This document shows, in pieces, positions 26,120-36,158 of a stretch of 64,000 nucleotides of DNA. The stretch is taken from contig NZ_CP054918.1 in NCBI RefSeq assembly GCF_013364195.1, positions 3,833,001-3,897,000 on the forward strand, given 5' to 3'. Source of the stretch: Streptomyces sp. NA04227 (GTDB lineage Bacteria; Actinomycetota; Actinomycetes; Streptomycetales; Streptomycetaceae). Below the pieces are notes generated by a model. The model was not told the origin of the DNA, made no database searches, and worked only from the letters and a program-made list of their open reading frames with translations. The first letter of the stretch is position 1. Each line of letters starts with the position of its first letter. Both the position numbers and the translations under genes were made by a program.

Positions 26120-27652
26120 TCACACCCCCATCTCCGCCGCCACCTTGCCCGTGCGTACGGCGGTGAGGAGGGCGGTGTGGTCTGCCTCGGTTTGGTCGGC
26201 GTAGGTGACGGCGAAGGTGGCCATCGCTTCGTCGAGTTCTTCGTTCTTGCCGCAGTAGCCCGCGATCAGGCGGGGGTCGGCGCTGTGGGCGTGGGCTCGG
26301 GCGAGGAGGGCGCCGGTCATGCGGCCGTAGTCGTCGAGCTGGTCGGTGGCCAGGGCTGCCGGGTCCACGCTGCCCTTGCGGTTGCGGAACTGCCTTACCT
26401 GGTAAGGGAGTCCGCCCACCGTCGTCCAGCCGAGCAGGATGTCGCTGACGACCTGCATCCGCTTCTGGCCGAGGACCACGCGCCGTCCCTCGTGTGCGAC
26501 GGGCTCGGGAGTGAAACCGGCCGTACGCAGATGGGGGACCAGCGCGGAGGGTCTTGCCTCCTTGACCTGGAGGACGAGGGGCTCGCCCCGGTGGTCCAGG
26601 AGCAGGACCACGTAGGAGCGGGTGCCCACGCTGCCGGTGCCGACGACGCGGAAGGCGACGTCGTGGAGGGCGTAGCGGGCCAGCAGCGGGAGTCTGTCCT
26701 CCGAGACCGTGTCCAGGTAGGCGCCGAGCGATGTGGCCACGGCCGCGGCCTCGACGTCGGGAACGCGGCGCAGCACGGGCGGCGCGTCCACGAAGCGGCG
26801 GCCGCCGTCCTCGGTGTGCTCGGTCGACCTGGCCGCGAATCTGCCGCTGGTGTTGTTGCGCGCCTTCTCCGAGACGCGTTCCAGGGTGCCGAGGAGGTCG
26901 TGGGCGTCGGTGTGGGAGACGAGCTCCTCGTCCGCGATCGCGTTCCAGGCTTCCAGGGCCGGCATGCGTGCCAGCAGACGCATCGTGCGGCGGTACGCGC
27001 CGACGGCGTCGTGGGCGGCCCGGCGGCATGTGTCCTCCGTGGCCCCGCACTCGCGGCCTGCCAGGACCAGGGAGGTGGCGAGGCGTTTGACGTCCCACTC
27101 CCACGGGCCGTGCGCCGTCTCGTCGAAGTCGTTGAGATCGATGACGAGGCCGCCGCGCGCGTCTCCGTAGAGGCCGAAGTTGGCCGCGTGGGCGTCGCCG
27201 CAGATCTGTGTGCCGATGCCGCTGTGGGGTGTGCGGGCCAGGTCGTGGGCCATCAGTCCGGCCGAGCCCCGGAGGAAGGCGAACGGGGTGGCCGCCATCC
27301 TGCCCACCCGTATCGGTGTGAGCTCGGGCAGGCGGCCCGCGTTGGATTCCTCCACCGCGCGCACCGCGTCCGGCCGTGACGGGTCCACGGTGAAGTCCGC
27401 GTGGGCGGATCGCGGGACACGTTCCCGTAGTGTCTTGCCCTCGGCCTTCGGGGACGAGTCCGTGGGCCACTTGGCGAAGCCGGGCACCACCGGCCGACGC
27501 GGCGACGCGCTCCCGGACGTTCCGGACGACGCGGATGACGGCTCGGATGCCGCTCTCGCCGATGCAGCTTCTTCTGGCTGTGCCGCTTCTGCCTGTGTCG
27601 CGTGTGCTTCCGGCGACACTGCGCCCTCTGCCGGTGCAGGGTTTTCTGCCAT
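26120..27652 (-). CDS. DUF2252 protein (kinase-like fold, function unknown)
   Basis: 510-residue DUF2252 protein. Conserved segments are FLRGSAGLMAHDLA, ICGDAHAANFGLYGDARGGL and DLNDFDETAHGPWEWDVKRL, the last two resembling the HxD and DxD metal/ATP sites of aminoglycoside-phosphotransferase-like kinases. GTGSVGTRSYVVLLLDH and LQVKEARPS follow, and the C-terminal YCGKNEELDEAMATFAVTYA is typical. The first ~70 residues are Ala/Ser/Glu-rich and disordered. The start is ATG at 27652 after GGGAGGAG. The substrate is unknown in the whole family. Its upstream region holds three DnaA boxes. Confidence 0.85.
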   Translation of the reverse strand: MAENPAPAEGAVSPEAHATQAEAAQPEEAASARAASEPSSASSGTSGSASPRRPVVPGFAKWPTDSSPKAEGKTLRERVPRSAHADFTVDPSRPDAVRAVEESNAGRLPELTPIRVGRMAATPFAFLRGSAGLMAHDLARTPHSGIGTQICGDAHAANFGLYGDARGGLVIDLNDFDETAHGPWEWDVKRLATSLVLAGRECGATEDTCRRAAHDAVGAYRRTMRLLARMPALEAWNAIADEELVSHTDAHDLLGTLERVSEKARNNTSGRFAARSTEHTEDGGRRFVDAPPVLRRVPDVEAAAVATSLGAYLDTVSEDRLPLLARYALHDVAFRVVGTGSVGTRSYVVLLLDHRGEPLVLQVKEARPSALVPHLRTAGFTPEPVAHEGRRVVLGQKRMQVVSDILLGWTTVGGLPYQVRQFRNRKGSVDPAALATDQLDDYGRMTGALLARAHAHSADPRLIAGYCGKNEELDEAMATFAVTYADQTEADHTALLTAVRTGKVAAEMGV

Positions 27653-28066
27653 GCCGGACTCCTCCCCCGTCTTCGTACAGGGCTGCCCTGAAGGGTGGTC
27701 GCCGGTGGACCGGGCAGCGAAGTTCTGGTGAATCGGGCATGACGCTACCCGGGGTTCGGGGAAGTCGTTCGGGCCTGTGGACAACTCCATAGCTGTGGAC
27801 AACTGCATGGCTGTGGATAACCGCCACACACAGAGAAGTCGGCAGGGAACCGCCTCGCCTCCGTCACCGCCGTAACCGCATCGGGTTGTTCGGTCCCCGG
27901 AACGGGTCGCTGAACAACCCCGTACGGGATGGACTGACTTCAGCACGGTGAGAGACCGCAGCACACCAACACCACACCCGCGCCACCACACCCGCACGCC
28001 CCACAGCGCACGCCGCACACCGCATGCCACACATCAGCCCCACCCCGAAAGTGAAGGGACCGCCGG
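27653..28066. other. Divergent region between DUF2252 and lipoprotein genes
   Basis: 414 bp holding a triple DnaA-box repeat (27776-27820) and a CACACC-rich stretch near 27960-28030. No gene is seen. Confidence 0.65.
27776..27820 (-). repeat. Three DnaA boxes in direct 18-bp periodicity
   Basis: TGTGGACAA at 27776-27784 and 27794-27802 and TGTGGATAA at 27812-27820 (DnaA boxes TTGTCCACA/TTATCCACA on the minus strand), embedded in 18-bp units of GCTGTGGACAACTGCATG type. The spacing is near two helical turns and all boxes have the same orientation. They lie 124-168 bp upstream of the DUF2252 start. Confidence 0.75.
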
Positions 28067-28654
28067 ATGCCCACAAGGGAGACGGAGAGCCTCGGTGCCC
28101 GAGCACCTCGTACTGCCACCGGGAACGTACGTACCGCCAAGTCCGCGCTACGTGCCGGGATCGTGGCCGCCGCCCTGCTGCTGACCGTCGGCGCCTGCGG
28201 ATCCGGGGGCTCGGAGGACGACAACTCCGCCGCAGCGGACAAGACGAACGGCGCGGCGGCAAGCAAGGCACCCTCGTCCGGCGACCACGCACCGGGCGGG
28301 GAACCGACAGGCCCGGCCTCGGACTCGGACTCGCCCTCGGCCGCCGCCTCGCCCACTCCGTCCCGTACCGAGTCGGCCCCGCCCAAAGCCGCCGACGGGA
28401 CGAACAAGAGCGCCTGTGCGGACGGGAGTTGTGAGCTTCTGATCGCTGCGCCCACCGATGTGACGATCGACGGGATCGACATTCACGTGACCGTGCACAA
28501 GGGCGGGGTCACCATGCTGTGGTCGGGCGGTCAGGCCAGCCTCGGTGGCGGGGGTGGGCAGGCCACCTTCGGGCTCGCCGACGGCCGAGGCGCCCAGGTC
28601 ACGATGGTCGGCCGGAGCGGTGACGGCGCCGTACTGAACTTCAAAGCGGTGTGA
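28067..28654 (+). CDS. Putative secreted lipoprotein
   Basis: 195-residue probable lipoprotein. After a basic N-terminus, a hydrophobic segment (about 28-41, ALRAGIVAAALLLTVGAC) ends in a lipobox with Cys44. A long Ser/Asp/Ala/Pro/Gly linker follows, then a ~90-residue C-terminal domain (CADGSCELLIAAPTDVTIDG) with beta-strand character and two cysteines that could pair. ATG start at 28067 after AAGGGA. The stop is 3 bp from the stop of the convergent WD40 gene, so no room remains for a separate terminator. Function unknown. Confidence 0.8.
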   Translation: MPTRETESLGARAPRTATGNVRTAKSALRAGIVAAALLLTVGACGSGGSEDDNSAAADKTNGAAASKAPSSGDHAPGGEPTGPASDSDSPSAAASPTPSRTESAPPKAADGTNKSACADGSCELLIAAPTDVTIDGIDIHVTVHKGGVTMLWSGGQASLGGGGGQATFGLADGRGAQVTMVGRSGDGAVLNFKAV

Positions 28655-28657
28655 GCC

Positions 28658-31600
28658 CTAGCACCCCTCCCGAACCCCCAACTGCGGTAGCTGCTCTCGC
28701 CATTCGGCCTTCGTGAGAACGCCGGACGTGTGGGCGCAGACGTAGTCCACCGCGCGGTCCGTGTCGAGGTCCCAGATGCGAGCGGTGAGGTCGTAGCTGG
28801 TGGAGGCGAGGGTGGTGCCGTCGGGGTGGAAGGAGACCGAGGTGACGGTGCCGAGGTGGCCAGTGAGTTCGCCGCCGTAGGGCGTGGCGTGGGACGGGTC
28901 GGTCAGGTCCCAGAGGCGTACCGTGCCGTCCTCGCCGCCGCTGGCCAGCATCCGGTCGTCCCCGCCGAACGCGACCGAGGTGACCTCGCCGCGGTGTCCG
29001 GTCAGGGTGTCGAGAGGGTGGGTGCGCGCGGGGTCGCGTACGTCCCACAGGCGGACCGTGCGGTCCTGCCCGGCGGTGGCGAGGGTACGGCCGTCCGTGC
29101 TGAAGGCCACTGACGCCACCGGCCCGTCGTGCGCGGTGAGTTCGGCCAACGCGACCCCGTCCCCCGCCTCCCCTTCCGCACCCTCCACATCGGCACCCGC
29201 ACCCGCGTCCGCACCCGAGCCCGCGTCCTTACCCGCACCCCCGCCCGCGTCCCTATCCCCACCCGAGCCCACCCACGCGCCCACATCCCACAACCGCACG
29301 ACCCCGTCCTCCCCCGCACTGGCCAAGGTCTGCCCATCCGGCGCGTACACCACCGACCGCACCCAATCACCGTGCCCCACAAGGGCGTTACCCACGGGCC
29401 GCATCCACCTCTCGGCCCTACTCCCGCCCCCGCTCTTCTCTCGTACTCCCCGCACATCCCAAAGCCGCACCCTCCGATCCACCCCCGCACTCGCGAGCGT
29501 GCGGCCGTCCGGGGAGAACGCGACCGTCAGCGCACCGCCCCGATGAGCGGACACCGGTCCGCCCCCAACCACCTTGGGCCGAGCAGGAGTTGATACGTCC
29601 CAGAGGCGTACCGTGCCGTCCTCGGCAGCGGTGGCCACCAGGTGGCCGTCCGGGGAGAAGGCGACTGCGCGGACGGCGGATTCGTTGCCCGTGAGGGAGC
29701 GAGGGAGGCGGCGCGGATGGTCGGGGCGGCGGAGGTCCCACAGGCGGACGAGGGCGTCGTCGGTACTGGCCACGGCGAGCAGGCGGCCGTCGGGGCGGTG
29801 GGCGACGGAGGTCAGTGGGTTGGTGAAGTCGTCGAGGACCGTGGGCGGGCGGTGCCAGAGCCGGACGGTGCGGTCGGAGCCGGTGCTGGCGAGGGTGCGG
29901 CCGTCGGGGGCGAAGGTCACCTCCCAGACCTCCGCGGTGTGGCCGGTGAGGGGCTCGCCGATCTGGTGCGGGTAGGCGGGGTTGCGCACGTTCCACAGGA
30001 CCACGGTGTCGTCGCGTCCGGCGGTGGCCAGCGTACGGCCGTCCGGGCTGAAGGCCACCGACAGCACGGGGGCGTCGTGGGTGGTGAGCGGGTCGCCAAG
30101 TGGCTTGAGGCGGCCGGGACTTGAGGCGTCCCACAGGCGTACGGTCTCGTCGAATCCGGCGGTGGCGAGAGTAGTGCCGTCCGGGGAGAAGGCGAGTGAC
30201 CAGGCGGGGTCCGCGTGGGCGCGCAGCGGCTCGCCGAGCGGGGTGGCCCCGTCGTGGGTGACCTTCCAGGTGCGTACGGTGCCGTCGTATCCGGCGGTGG
30301 CGAGGGTACGGCCGTCGGGGGCGAAGGCGACCGCGCGGGCGCTGCGGCCTCCGGCCCGGAGGGGATCGCCAACGGGGCGTGGCGTCGCGGGAGTTGAGAG
30401 GTCCCAGAGCTGGGCGGTGCCGTCGTCGCCCGCGGTGGCCAGCAGGTCGCCGTGCGGGGCGAAGGCGGCGGCGACGATGTTCTCGCCGTGGTGGCCGTGC
30501 AGGGGGCGGCCGAGGCGGCGCGGGTGCGTGCGGTCGCGCACGTCCCATACATGGACGGCGCCCCGCTCCCCGGTACTCACCAGGCTGCGGCCGTCGGGCG
30601 CGAAGGCGAGGGCGCCGACCTCGCCGGTGCCGCCGCGCAGCGGCTTGCCGAGCGGGCCCGGATCGCGGCCCCGGGTCGCGGTGTCCCAGAGGCGTACGGT
30701 GCCGTCGTGGGCGCCGCTGGCCAGGGTGCGGCCGTCCGGCGCGTAGGCGACGGAGGTGCCGATGCCGCGGTGTCCGGACAGGCGCGCGGACAGCACCCGG
30801 CCCGCGTCGCCGGCCAGGCGGGTGCGCAGGTCGGGGGTGTGGCGCAGGCGCTCGGCGGCGACGTCGAGGCGGGCGGCCAGCGATGCCCTGGTGTCGCGCA
30901 GCCGGTCCGCCTCGGCGGTGATCCGGCCGTGCACCGCCGCGTCCCGCTCCGCCTGGGCGTCGGTGCGGGCGTGCAGGGCGAGTACGGCGGTGCCCGAGGT
31001 CAGCAGCGCGAGCACGGCGAGCAGCGCGACCACCGTACGGCGCCGCAGCACCGCACGCCGCCGCCGGTTGAGCGAGGCGGCGAGGAACTCGCCCTCCAGT
31101 GGGGTGAGTTCGTCCCAGCGTGCGGTGCGCTGGTCACCGCGCTCCCGCTCACCGCGCTCTGGCCGCCGGAGAGCGGTGCGCCGCTCACCACGCTCCCGCC
31201 CACCACGCTCCCGCCGCCGGAGTGGAAGATCCCGCCCCCGCCGCACCTGAATCCCGAATGACTTCCGCTGAACCCCGAACGCCTCCCGGTGAACCCCGAA
31301 CGCCTCCCGGTGAACCCCGAACGTCTCCCGCTGAATCCCGAACGCCTCCCACGCCGCCGACAGCCGGGACCCCGCGTACAGAGCGGCGTTCTCGCGGCCC
31401 AGTTCGCGCCAGGTGCGGGCCGCTTCGGAGAGGGAGCGGTGCAGGCGCAGACGGTCGCGTTCGGTGTCGATCCACTCGCGCAGCCGGGGCCAGGCGCTGA
31501 TGAGGGCCTCGTGGGCGAGGTTGACGGTGTCGTCGTCGAAGGTGAGCAGGCGGGCGCGGACCAGGCGGTCCCGTACGAGACGGCTGTCCTCGGGGTCGCC

Positions 31601-32836
31601 GAAGTCGAGTTCGGTGTGTTCGGCGGGGCGCCGGGTGTCGGGGGTGCCGTCGCCGGGCGCGACCAGGCGCAGGAAGATACGGCGCGCCAACTCGGCTTGG
31701 GATGAGGTGAGTTCGCCGTAGACCTGCTCGGCGGTGCGGACCACGGCGCCGCGCAGGCCGCCCGCCGCCTCGTAGGCGGACTCGGTGAGGGAGCGGCCGC
31801 ATCGGTGGCGCCAGGTTTCCAGGAGGGCGTGCGAGAGGAGGGGCAGCGCGCCGGGGGCGCCCGCCACCTCTTCGAGGAGCCGTGCGGTCAGTGAACGTTC
31901 CACGGTCAGCCCGGACTTGGCGGCCGGGCGGACGATGACCTCCCGCAGTTCCTCGGGGCTCATCGGCGCGGCGAGCAGGGTGGCGTCCTGGAGGGCGACG
32001 GCCAGGCCGTGGTGTTCGGCGCAGCGGCCGAGGAAGTCGGCGCGTACCGCGACGACGACGCGCAACCGGCTGTCCTCCTCGGTCGCCGCCACGAGACGGT
32101 CGATGAAGGCGTCCCGCTCGGCCGGGTCGACGCCGAGGCTGTACAACTCCTCGAACTGGTCGACGAGCAGCCAGGTGTCGGCATGCCTGTCGGCCTGCCT
32201 GTCTGCATGTTTATCGGCACGCTTGTCGGCACCCTTGCCCGCTTCGGTGTCCGGTACCGGAGTCAGGCGCGGCCCGTGGGTGGTGAGCGGGGCGGGTCCC
32301 GGCGTGAGGATGCGGACGGCCGCCGGGGCGGGGGTGCCGGGCGGGGGCGTGCGCAGCCAGGGGACCAGACCGGCGCGCAGCAGCGAGGACTTGCCGCTGC
32401 CGGACGGTCCGAAGACGGCGGTGAACCGGTGTGCGGCGGCCAGCCGCGTGAGCTTCTCCACCAGACGTTCACGCCCGAAGAACAGGTCGGCGTCGTCCGG
32501 TTCGAACCTGGTCAGGCCGCGATACGGGGACTCGCCCTCGTCGGCGGCAGCACGAGTGACCCGCGCTGCTGCCTCGTGCCAGCGCCGCTCCCACTCCTGT
32601 GCGTCGCCGTCGCAGGCCCTCACATACGCCAGGGTCACCGCGAGGGAGGGCATCCGGTCCCCGGCGGCCGCCTGCGACAGAGCGGTCACGCCGAAGGGGA
32701 CGTCCTGCGCCATCGTCCGGTACGTCGGCCGTCCCGCCGACTCGCGCAGGGCCCGCAACTGGGCGGCGAACCGCTGCACCGGCCCGGCCCCGGGGTCGAG
32801 TTCCTTCTCCTTGCGTCCCGTGCCCTGCCCCGCCAC
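28658..32836 (-). CDS. nSTAND ATPase with N-terminal HTH-like domain and 14 WD40 repeats
   Basis: About 1392 residues. Domain order: an N-terminal Xre-like helix-turn-helix region ([40 protein letters not shown], about 18-95); an nSTAND P-loop NTPase with FFGRERLV, Walker [10 protein letters not shown] near 143-151 and Walker [12 protein letters not shown] near 220; a winged-helix/helical region; a 21-bp-repeat-coded stretch; one transmembrane helix ([20 protein letters not shown]); then 14 WD40 repeats, enough for two seven-bladed propellers. STAND proteins are ligand-triggered switches; here sensing is probably by the propellers. GTG at 32836 fits the family start; GTG at 32944 would add 36 poorly conserved residues. 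The regulated process is unknown. Confidence 0.9.
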   Translation of the reverse strand: MAGQGTGRKEKELDPGAGPVQRFAAQLRALRESAGRPTYRTMAQDVPFGVTALSQAAAGDRMPSLAVTLAYVRACDGDAQEWERRWHEAAARVTRAAADEGESPYRGLTRFEPDDADLFFGRERLVEKLTRLAAAHRFTAVFGPSGSGKSSLLRAGLVPWLRTPPPGTPAPAAVRILTPGPAPLTTHGPRLTPVPDTEAGKGADKRADKHADRQADRHADTWLLVDQFEELYSLGVDPAERDAFIDRLVAATEEDSRLRVVVAVRADFLGRCAEHHGLAVALQDATLLAAPMSPEELREVIVRPAAKSGLTVERSLTARLLEEVAGAPGALPLLSHALLETWRHRCGRSLTESAYEAAGGLRGAVVRTAEQVYGELTSSQAELARRIFLRLVAPGDGTPDTRRPAEHTELDFGDPEDSRLVRDRLVRARLLTFDDDTVNLAHEALISAWPRLREWIDTERDRLRLHRSLSEAARTWRELGRENAALYAGSRLSAAWEAFGIQRETFGVHREAFGVHREAFGVQRKSFGIQVRRGRDLPLRRRERGGRERGERRTALRRPERGERERGDQRTARWDELTPLEGEFLAASLNRRRRAVLRRRTVVALLAVLALLTSGTAVLALHARTDAQAERDAAVHGRITAEADRLRDTRASLAARLDVAAERLRHTPDLRTRLAGDAGRVLSARLSGHRGIGTSVAYAPDGRTLASGAHDGTVRLWDTATRGRDPGPLGKPLRGGTGEVGALAFAPDGRSLVSTGERGAVHVWDVRDRTHPRRLGRPLHGHHGENIVAAAFAPHGDLLATAGDDGTAQLWDLSTPATPRPVGDPLRAGGRSARAVAFAPDGRTLATAGYDGTVRTWKVTHDGATPLGEPLRAHADPAWSLAFSPDGTTLATAGFDETVRLWDASSPGRLKPLGDPLTTHDAPVLSVAFSPDGRTLATAGRDDTVVLWNVRNPAYPHQIGEPLTGHTAEVWEVTFAPDGRTLASTGSDRTVRLWHRPPTVLDDFTNPLTSVAHRPDGRLLAVASTDDALVRLWDLRRPDHPRRLPRSLTGNESAVRAVAFSPDGHLVATAAEDGTVRLWDVSTPARPKVVGGGPVSAHRGGALTVAFSPDGRTLASAGVDRRVRLWDVRGVREKSGGGSRAERWMRPVGNALVGHGDWVRSVVYAPDGQTLASAGEDGVVRLWDVGAWVGSGGDRDAGGGAGKDAGSGADAGAGADVEGAEGEAGDGVALAELTAHDGPVASVAFSTDGRTLATAGQDRTVRLWDVRDPARTHPLDTLTGHRGEVTSVAFGGDDRMLASGGEDGTVRLWDLTDPSHATPYGGELTGHLGTVTSVSFHPDGTTLASTSYDLTARIWDLDTDRAVDYVCAHTSGVLTKAEWREQLPQLGVREGC
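31247..31351 (-). repeat. Five 21-bp in-frame repeats in the nSTAND-WD40 gene
   Basis: Units starting at 31247, 31268, 31289, 31310 and 31331, plus-strand consensus GTGAACCCCGAACGCCTCCCG. They code five 7-residue units (FGVHREA type) between the ATPase module and the membrane helix. The unit keeps the frame, so length can vary freely. Confidence 0.88.
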
Positions 32837-33240
32837 CCCGGCCGCCCCGCCTTCCCGCCCACCGCACCGTCCGCACCGTCTCCGCGCGGGCACCCGCCCC
32901 CACACTTCCGGCAGGGCCTGCCACCGAAGATCCCGCCCAACCACCCTGTCCCGCAGCGCAGTTCACGGGAACTTCACGGCGTCCGCGCGATGTTCGGCCC
33001 CTCCGCTCCCGCGCAACCCCATGCCCCCACGCACCTCCGTACGCGCAGGCGGCACGCAGGCGGTCTCCACTCGCGAGGGGCGGACAGCGTCCACTCGCGA
33101 AGTGCGGACGGCCTCCACGCGCGATGTTCAGTCCCCGCCACCGGGCTGCTGAACAAGCCGCCCAGGGGCTCCCATTGGACCGCGGGCCGCAGGAGGGGGG
33201 CGGCCCGCGCACAGCCGGACGTTCGTATCCAAGGAGAGTC
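32837..33240. other. Divergent region between the nSTAND-WD40 and GH16 genes
   Basis: 404 bp. It contains 24-bp tandem units (33066-33137), a related GTCCGCGCGATGTTCGGCCC segment near 32980, and the GH16 Shine-Dalgarno AAGGAG. No additional gene is seen. Confidence 0.6.
33066..33137 (+). repeat. 24-bp tandem repeats upstream of the GH16 gene
   Basis: Units TCCACTCGCGAGGGGCGGAC.. (33066-33089) and TCCACTCGCGAAGTGCGGAC.. (33090-33113), and a diverged third from 33114. Confidence 0.7.
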
Positions 33241-34341
33241 ATGCACCGACGACCCCGATCCGGGCGGCCCCCGCGACCCCGCCAGCTCCGCGCGCTCCGG
33301 CGCCTCCGCAGGCTCCAGCGGCTCGGCTTCGCCGCCACGGCCGCGGTGCTCACGGCCGCACTGCTGGGTGCCGAGGCGCCACAAGACGCCCGGCACACTC
33401 ACGGCAAGCAGGACGCGCGGAACACCAAGGGCACGCAGGACGCGCGGCGCACCCAAGGCGAACCGGGCGCCCCGCAGGCCGGCACCGCCGCCCAAGTCCA
33501 CGGCTGGGGGCAGCCGTTGCCCGCCTGGTCGGACGAGTTCGCCTACGGTTCCGAGGCCGAGCCCGCCGTACCGGACCGCGACAAGTGGCGGCTGGCGGGC
33601 GGCGAGCCAGGAGCGTGCTGGCCCGGGCACGCGGGCAACGGGCGCCGCTGCGACGCCAACACCCGGGTGGTCGGCGGCAAGTTGCGGATGACGGGTGAGG
33701 CGGACGGCGACACGGGCTGGCTGGCCTCGCCGTACGGGCAACGGTACGGGCGGTGGGAGGCGCGGGTGCGTTCCCGGGCGACCGGCGAGGACAACGCGAA
33801 GCAGTACCACCCGCTGCTCATCCTCTGGCCTGACTCCGATGCCTGGCCCGAGGACGGCGAGTACGACTACCTGGAGAACGGCGCGCCCGGCGAACAGTGC
33901 GCCGAGGCGTTCCTGCACTACCCGCACCCCGAAGACGTGCCCGTACAACAGGAGTTCGCGCGCAAGTGCGGCGTCGACCTGCGCGAGTGGCACAACATCG
34001 CCGTCGAGTGGACCCCTGATCACGTACGCGGATTCGTCGACGGTGTCGAGTGGTTCCGGTTCTCCGGCGGCGCCAACGACAGCCGCGACTGCATCCAGTG
34101 CGCCCCCGCGCTGCACCAGACCATCCAGCTCGACAACTTCCACGGCAGCGGACTGCAGAGCGCGGTCTACGAGGTGGACTGGGCACGCGTGTACGCCCCG
34201 GACGAGGCCGATGGAACAGACGGAGCAGAGGGAGCAGCGGAGGTAGCAGAGGGATCGGCTGAAACCGATGGAGCCCATGGAGCAGAGGGAGCCGAGGGAG
34301 CCGATGGACTCGGGGCAGCACCCGCCAGAGGCCGCCCGTAA
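33241..34341 (+). CDS. Secreted glycoside hydrolase family 16 protein
   Basis: 366-residue exported beta-glucanase-like enzyme. A strongly basic N-terminus with several Arg pairs precedes a hydrophobic segment (LGFAATAAVLTAALLGAEA, about 28-46), giving a signal peptide or membrane anchor. The GH16 domain starts near GWGQPLPAWSDEF. The catalytic motif EYDYLE has Glu207 (nucleophile), Asp209 and Glu212 (acid/base). Later segments EWHNIAVEWTPDHVRGFVDG and IQLDNFHGSG are family-typical. The last ~40 residues are a repetitive Gly/Ala/Glu/Asp tail. ATG at 33241 after AAGGAG. The glycan substrate is not predictable. Confidence 0.88.
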   Translation: MHRRPRSGRPPRPRQLRALRRLRRLQRLGFAATAAVLTAALLGAEAPQDARHTHGKQDARNTKGTQDARRTQGEPGAPQAGTAAQVHGWGQPLPAWSDEFAYGSEAEPAVPDRDKWRLAGGEPGACWPGHAGNGRRCDANTRVVGGKLRMTGEADGDTGWLASPYGQRYGRWEARVRSRATGEDNAKQYHPLLILWPDSDAWPEDGEYDYLENGAPGEQCAEAFLHYPHPEDVPVQQEFARKCGVDLREWHNIAVEWTPDHVRGFVDGVEWFRFSGGANDSRDCIQCAPALHQTIQLDNFHGSGLQSAVYEVDWARVYAPDEADGTDGAEGAAEVAEGSAETDGAHGAEGAEGADGLGAAPARGRP

Positions 34342-34461
34342 TCCGTATTCCATCTCCTTTCCATGGGCGCGGCCACCCCGCGAGCGGTACTGCTGTACCT
34401 GTCCGTCACCAAACCGCCCCCACCCCCACCGCAACAGGCCCTCGCCGAAGACCTGTTCATC

Positions 34462-34497
34462 CCGCACACCCCGCACACCCCGCACACCCCGTGCACC
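34462..34497 (+). repeat. Four 9-bp tandem repeats
   Basis: CCGCACACC three times and CCGTGCACC once, in the short region between the GH16 and membrane-protein genes, about 55 bp before the next start. Confidence 0.75.
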
Positions 34498-34552
34498 CCG
34501 CTCATCCGTTCGCCCCGATCGAACCGTTCGTTCACGAAGGAGGACACCGGAC

Positions 34553-36034
34553 ATGGACACCCCGACGTACGAGGGGGGCTCCCCGGAGCCCGCACCGCCC
34601 GAGCGCCCGCCGGAGCGCCAACCCGCCGCGGCGCAGGATCCGTTGGCGGTGGCGCTCGGCAACGCCTCGCTGCTGGGGCTGGGTTACCTCTTCCTCGGGC
34701 GGAGGAAGTTCGCACTCGCCGCGGTGGTGGTCGGCGTCGTGCTGGTCAATCTGTACCGGTCGCAGGCGGAGCGGTGGTGCGAGGTCGTGCTGCTGCTGTG
34801 GTGGGTGGCCGTCGTCGCGCACGGCTGGTATCTGGCGCGCGGCGCGGCCGGGCAGGGCGGCAACCGGACCCGGCAGCGGGTGGCGGCGGCCTCGGTCACG
34901 GCGGTGGTGGCGCTGACCGCCGGGCTGCTGCGGCTCGACGCGCACGCCATCGAGTCGGACGTCAGCGCGGCCCGCGAGGACGGCGACTGCGCGAAGGCTC
35001 TTGAGGCGCAGGACCGGGTGGGGCTGCGGCACCGGCTCACCGGGGCCACCGTGGTGGCCGAGGGGGATGCGACGGCCGACGCCTGCGAACTGCTCTACGA
35101 GGCACGGTCCGCGCTGCGTCGCACCGGCGACACCCGCAGCCTGGCCCGGGGCTTCACCCTGCTCGACGAGGTGCTCGCCGACTCCGGGAACACCGCCACG
35201 GCCAGGACCGTACTGAACGAGTTCCTGGGCAGGCTGGACGGCTCCGGCACCTGCGAGACCGTCACGGCCACCGACTGGATCCGCGAGGACAGGAAGCCCA
35301 CCCGCAACCTGCTCGACTCCTCCGCGGACGCCGCCGAGAACGCCGCGCCCGCCGCGCTGCTCGGCTGCGCCGACTCCCTGATGGACACCTCGTCCTGGGA
35401 CCGCGCCAAGGGCCGCTACCAGCGGCTCGTCGAGGAGTTCCCCCAGGACTCGCGCGTCGACCGGGCCCGCAAGGGGCTGCGCAAGGCGATCGTGTCCGGG
35501 GAACTGGAGAAGGTCGACGAACTCGTCGACCAGGCCACCGACAACACCTCCGGCTACTGCGCCCACCCCACCAAGTACAGCGACGCGCCCTCCCGCAAGG
35601 GCGGCCGCACGCTGTTCCTCGGCGACGACGCGTACACGAAGCAACTGCCGGGCGACTGGCGCACCGACGACCCGACGAAGGCCGCGATGGTGGCCTGCGC
35701 GGGCGAGGCGGACTACGGCGACACCGTCGACACGTGCAGCTACGAGTACGAGGGCTCCGGCATCGTGAAGCCGATCCCGGTCTATCCGGAGACCAGCTCG
35801 CCCGCCAACCTCCAGGAGGTCTCCTTCCACAAGGTCAAGATCCCGGTGAAGGTCTACGAGCTGCGCACCGGCAAGCTCGTCAGCAAGCGTGACGTCCAGA
35901 TCAGCGGCGGCAGTTGCCCACGCACGCTGGACTACGAGTACTACATGTACGACACCGGGCCCGACGAGCAGCAGTACGTCAGCACCGCCAAGTCGGACGT
36001 ACGCGCGGCGTTCTCGTCGGCCCTCGGACGGTGA
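34553..36034 (+). CDS. Multi-pass membrane protein with extracytoplasmic domain, unknown function
   Basis: 493 residues, not recognised. A Pro/Glu-rich cytosolic N-terminus is followed by about four helices: ASLLGLGYLFLG, FALAAVVVGVVLVNLY, CEVVLLLWWVAVVAHGWYLA and VAAASVTAVVALTAGLLRL. The remaining ~360 residues are probably outside. They are Cys-containing and contain a helical, TPR-like stretch (DAAENAAPAALLGCADSLMD, DRAKGRYQRLVEEFPQDSRV). The C-terminal half has many Tyr/Asp/Lys and paired Cys (VACAGEADYGD, TCSYEYEGSG). ATG start at 34553 after AAGGAGGACACC. A terminator follows 125 bp later. Confidence 0.8.
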   Translation: MDTPTYEGGSPEPAPPERPPERQPAAAQDPLAVALGNASLLGLGYLFLGRRKFALAAVVVGVVLVNLYRSQAERWCEVVLLLWWVAVVAHGWYLARGAAGQGGNRTRQRVAAASVTAVVALTAGLLRLDAHAIESDVSAAREDGDCAKALEAQDRVGLRHRLTGATVVAEGDATADACELLYEARSALRRTGDTRSLARGFTLLDEVLADSGNTATARTVLNEFLGRLDGSGTCETVTATDWIREDRKPTRNLLDSSADAAENAAPAALLGCADSLMDTSSWDRAKGRYQRLVEEFPQDSRVDRARKGLRKAIVSGELEKVDELVDQATDNTSGYCAHPTKYSDAPSRKGGRTLFLGDDAYTKQLPGDWRTDDPTKAAMVACAGEADYGDTVDTCSYEYEGSGIVKPIPVYPETSSPANLQEVSFHKVKIPVKVYELRTGKLVSKRDVQISGGSCPRTLDYEYYMYDTGPDEQQYVSTAKSDVRAAFSSALGR

Positions 36035-36105
36035 GACGCCGAACGACCCCGTACTGAACTAACCCGTACTGAAAGGGCGTTGAGGCACCCGCCGACCGGC
36101 CGAAC

Positions 36106-36157
36106 AGACCGGCTGACCAGACCGGCTGACCAGACCGCCTGACCAGACCGGCCGAAC
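36106..36157 (+). repeat. Four 13-bp tandem repeats
   Basis: AGACCGGCTGACC at 36106 and 36119, AGACCGCCTGACC at 36132, AGACCGGCCGAAC at 36145; directly before a terminator hairpin. Confidence 0.85.
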
Positions 36158-36158
36158 C

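Noticed and set aside
25671..26204. A 177-residue plus-strand frame in the gap between the J-domain and DUF2252 genes
   Set aside because: Translation is Pro/Ser/Thr low complexity from a polypyrimidine tract, with no ribosome site, and it runs into the DUF2252 gene antisense.
28481..28494. ATTCACGTGACC as a fourth parS site
   Set aside because: Only the central CACGTGA matches; the flanks differ at several positions and it lies inside the lipoprotein gene.
28658..32944. Long open frames on the plus strand opposite the WD40 gene
   Set aside because: High GC leaves antisense frames open. They are Arg/Pro/Gly-rich, lack start signals and show no domains, while the minus frame has clear WD40 and P-loop motifs.
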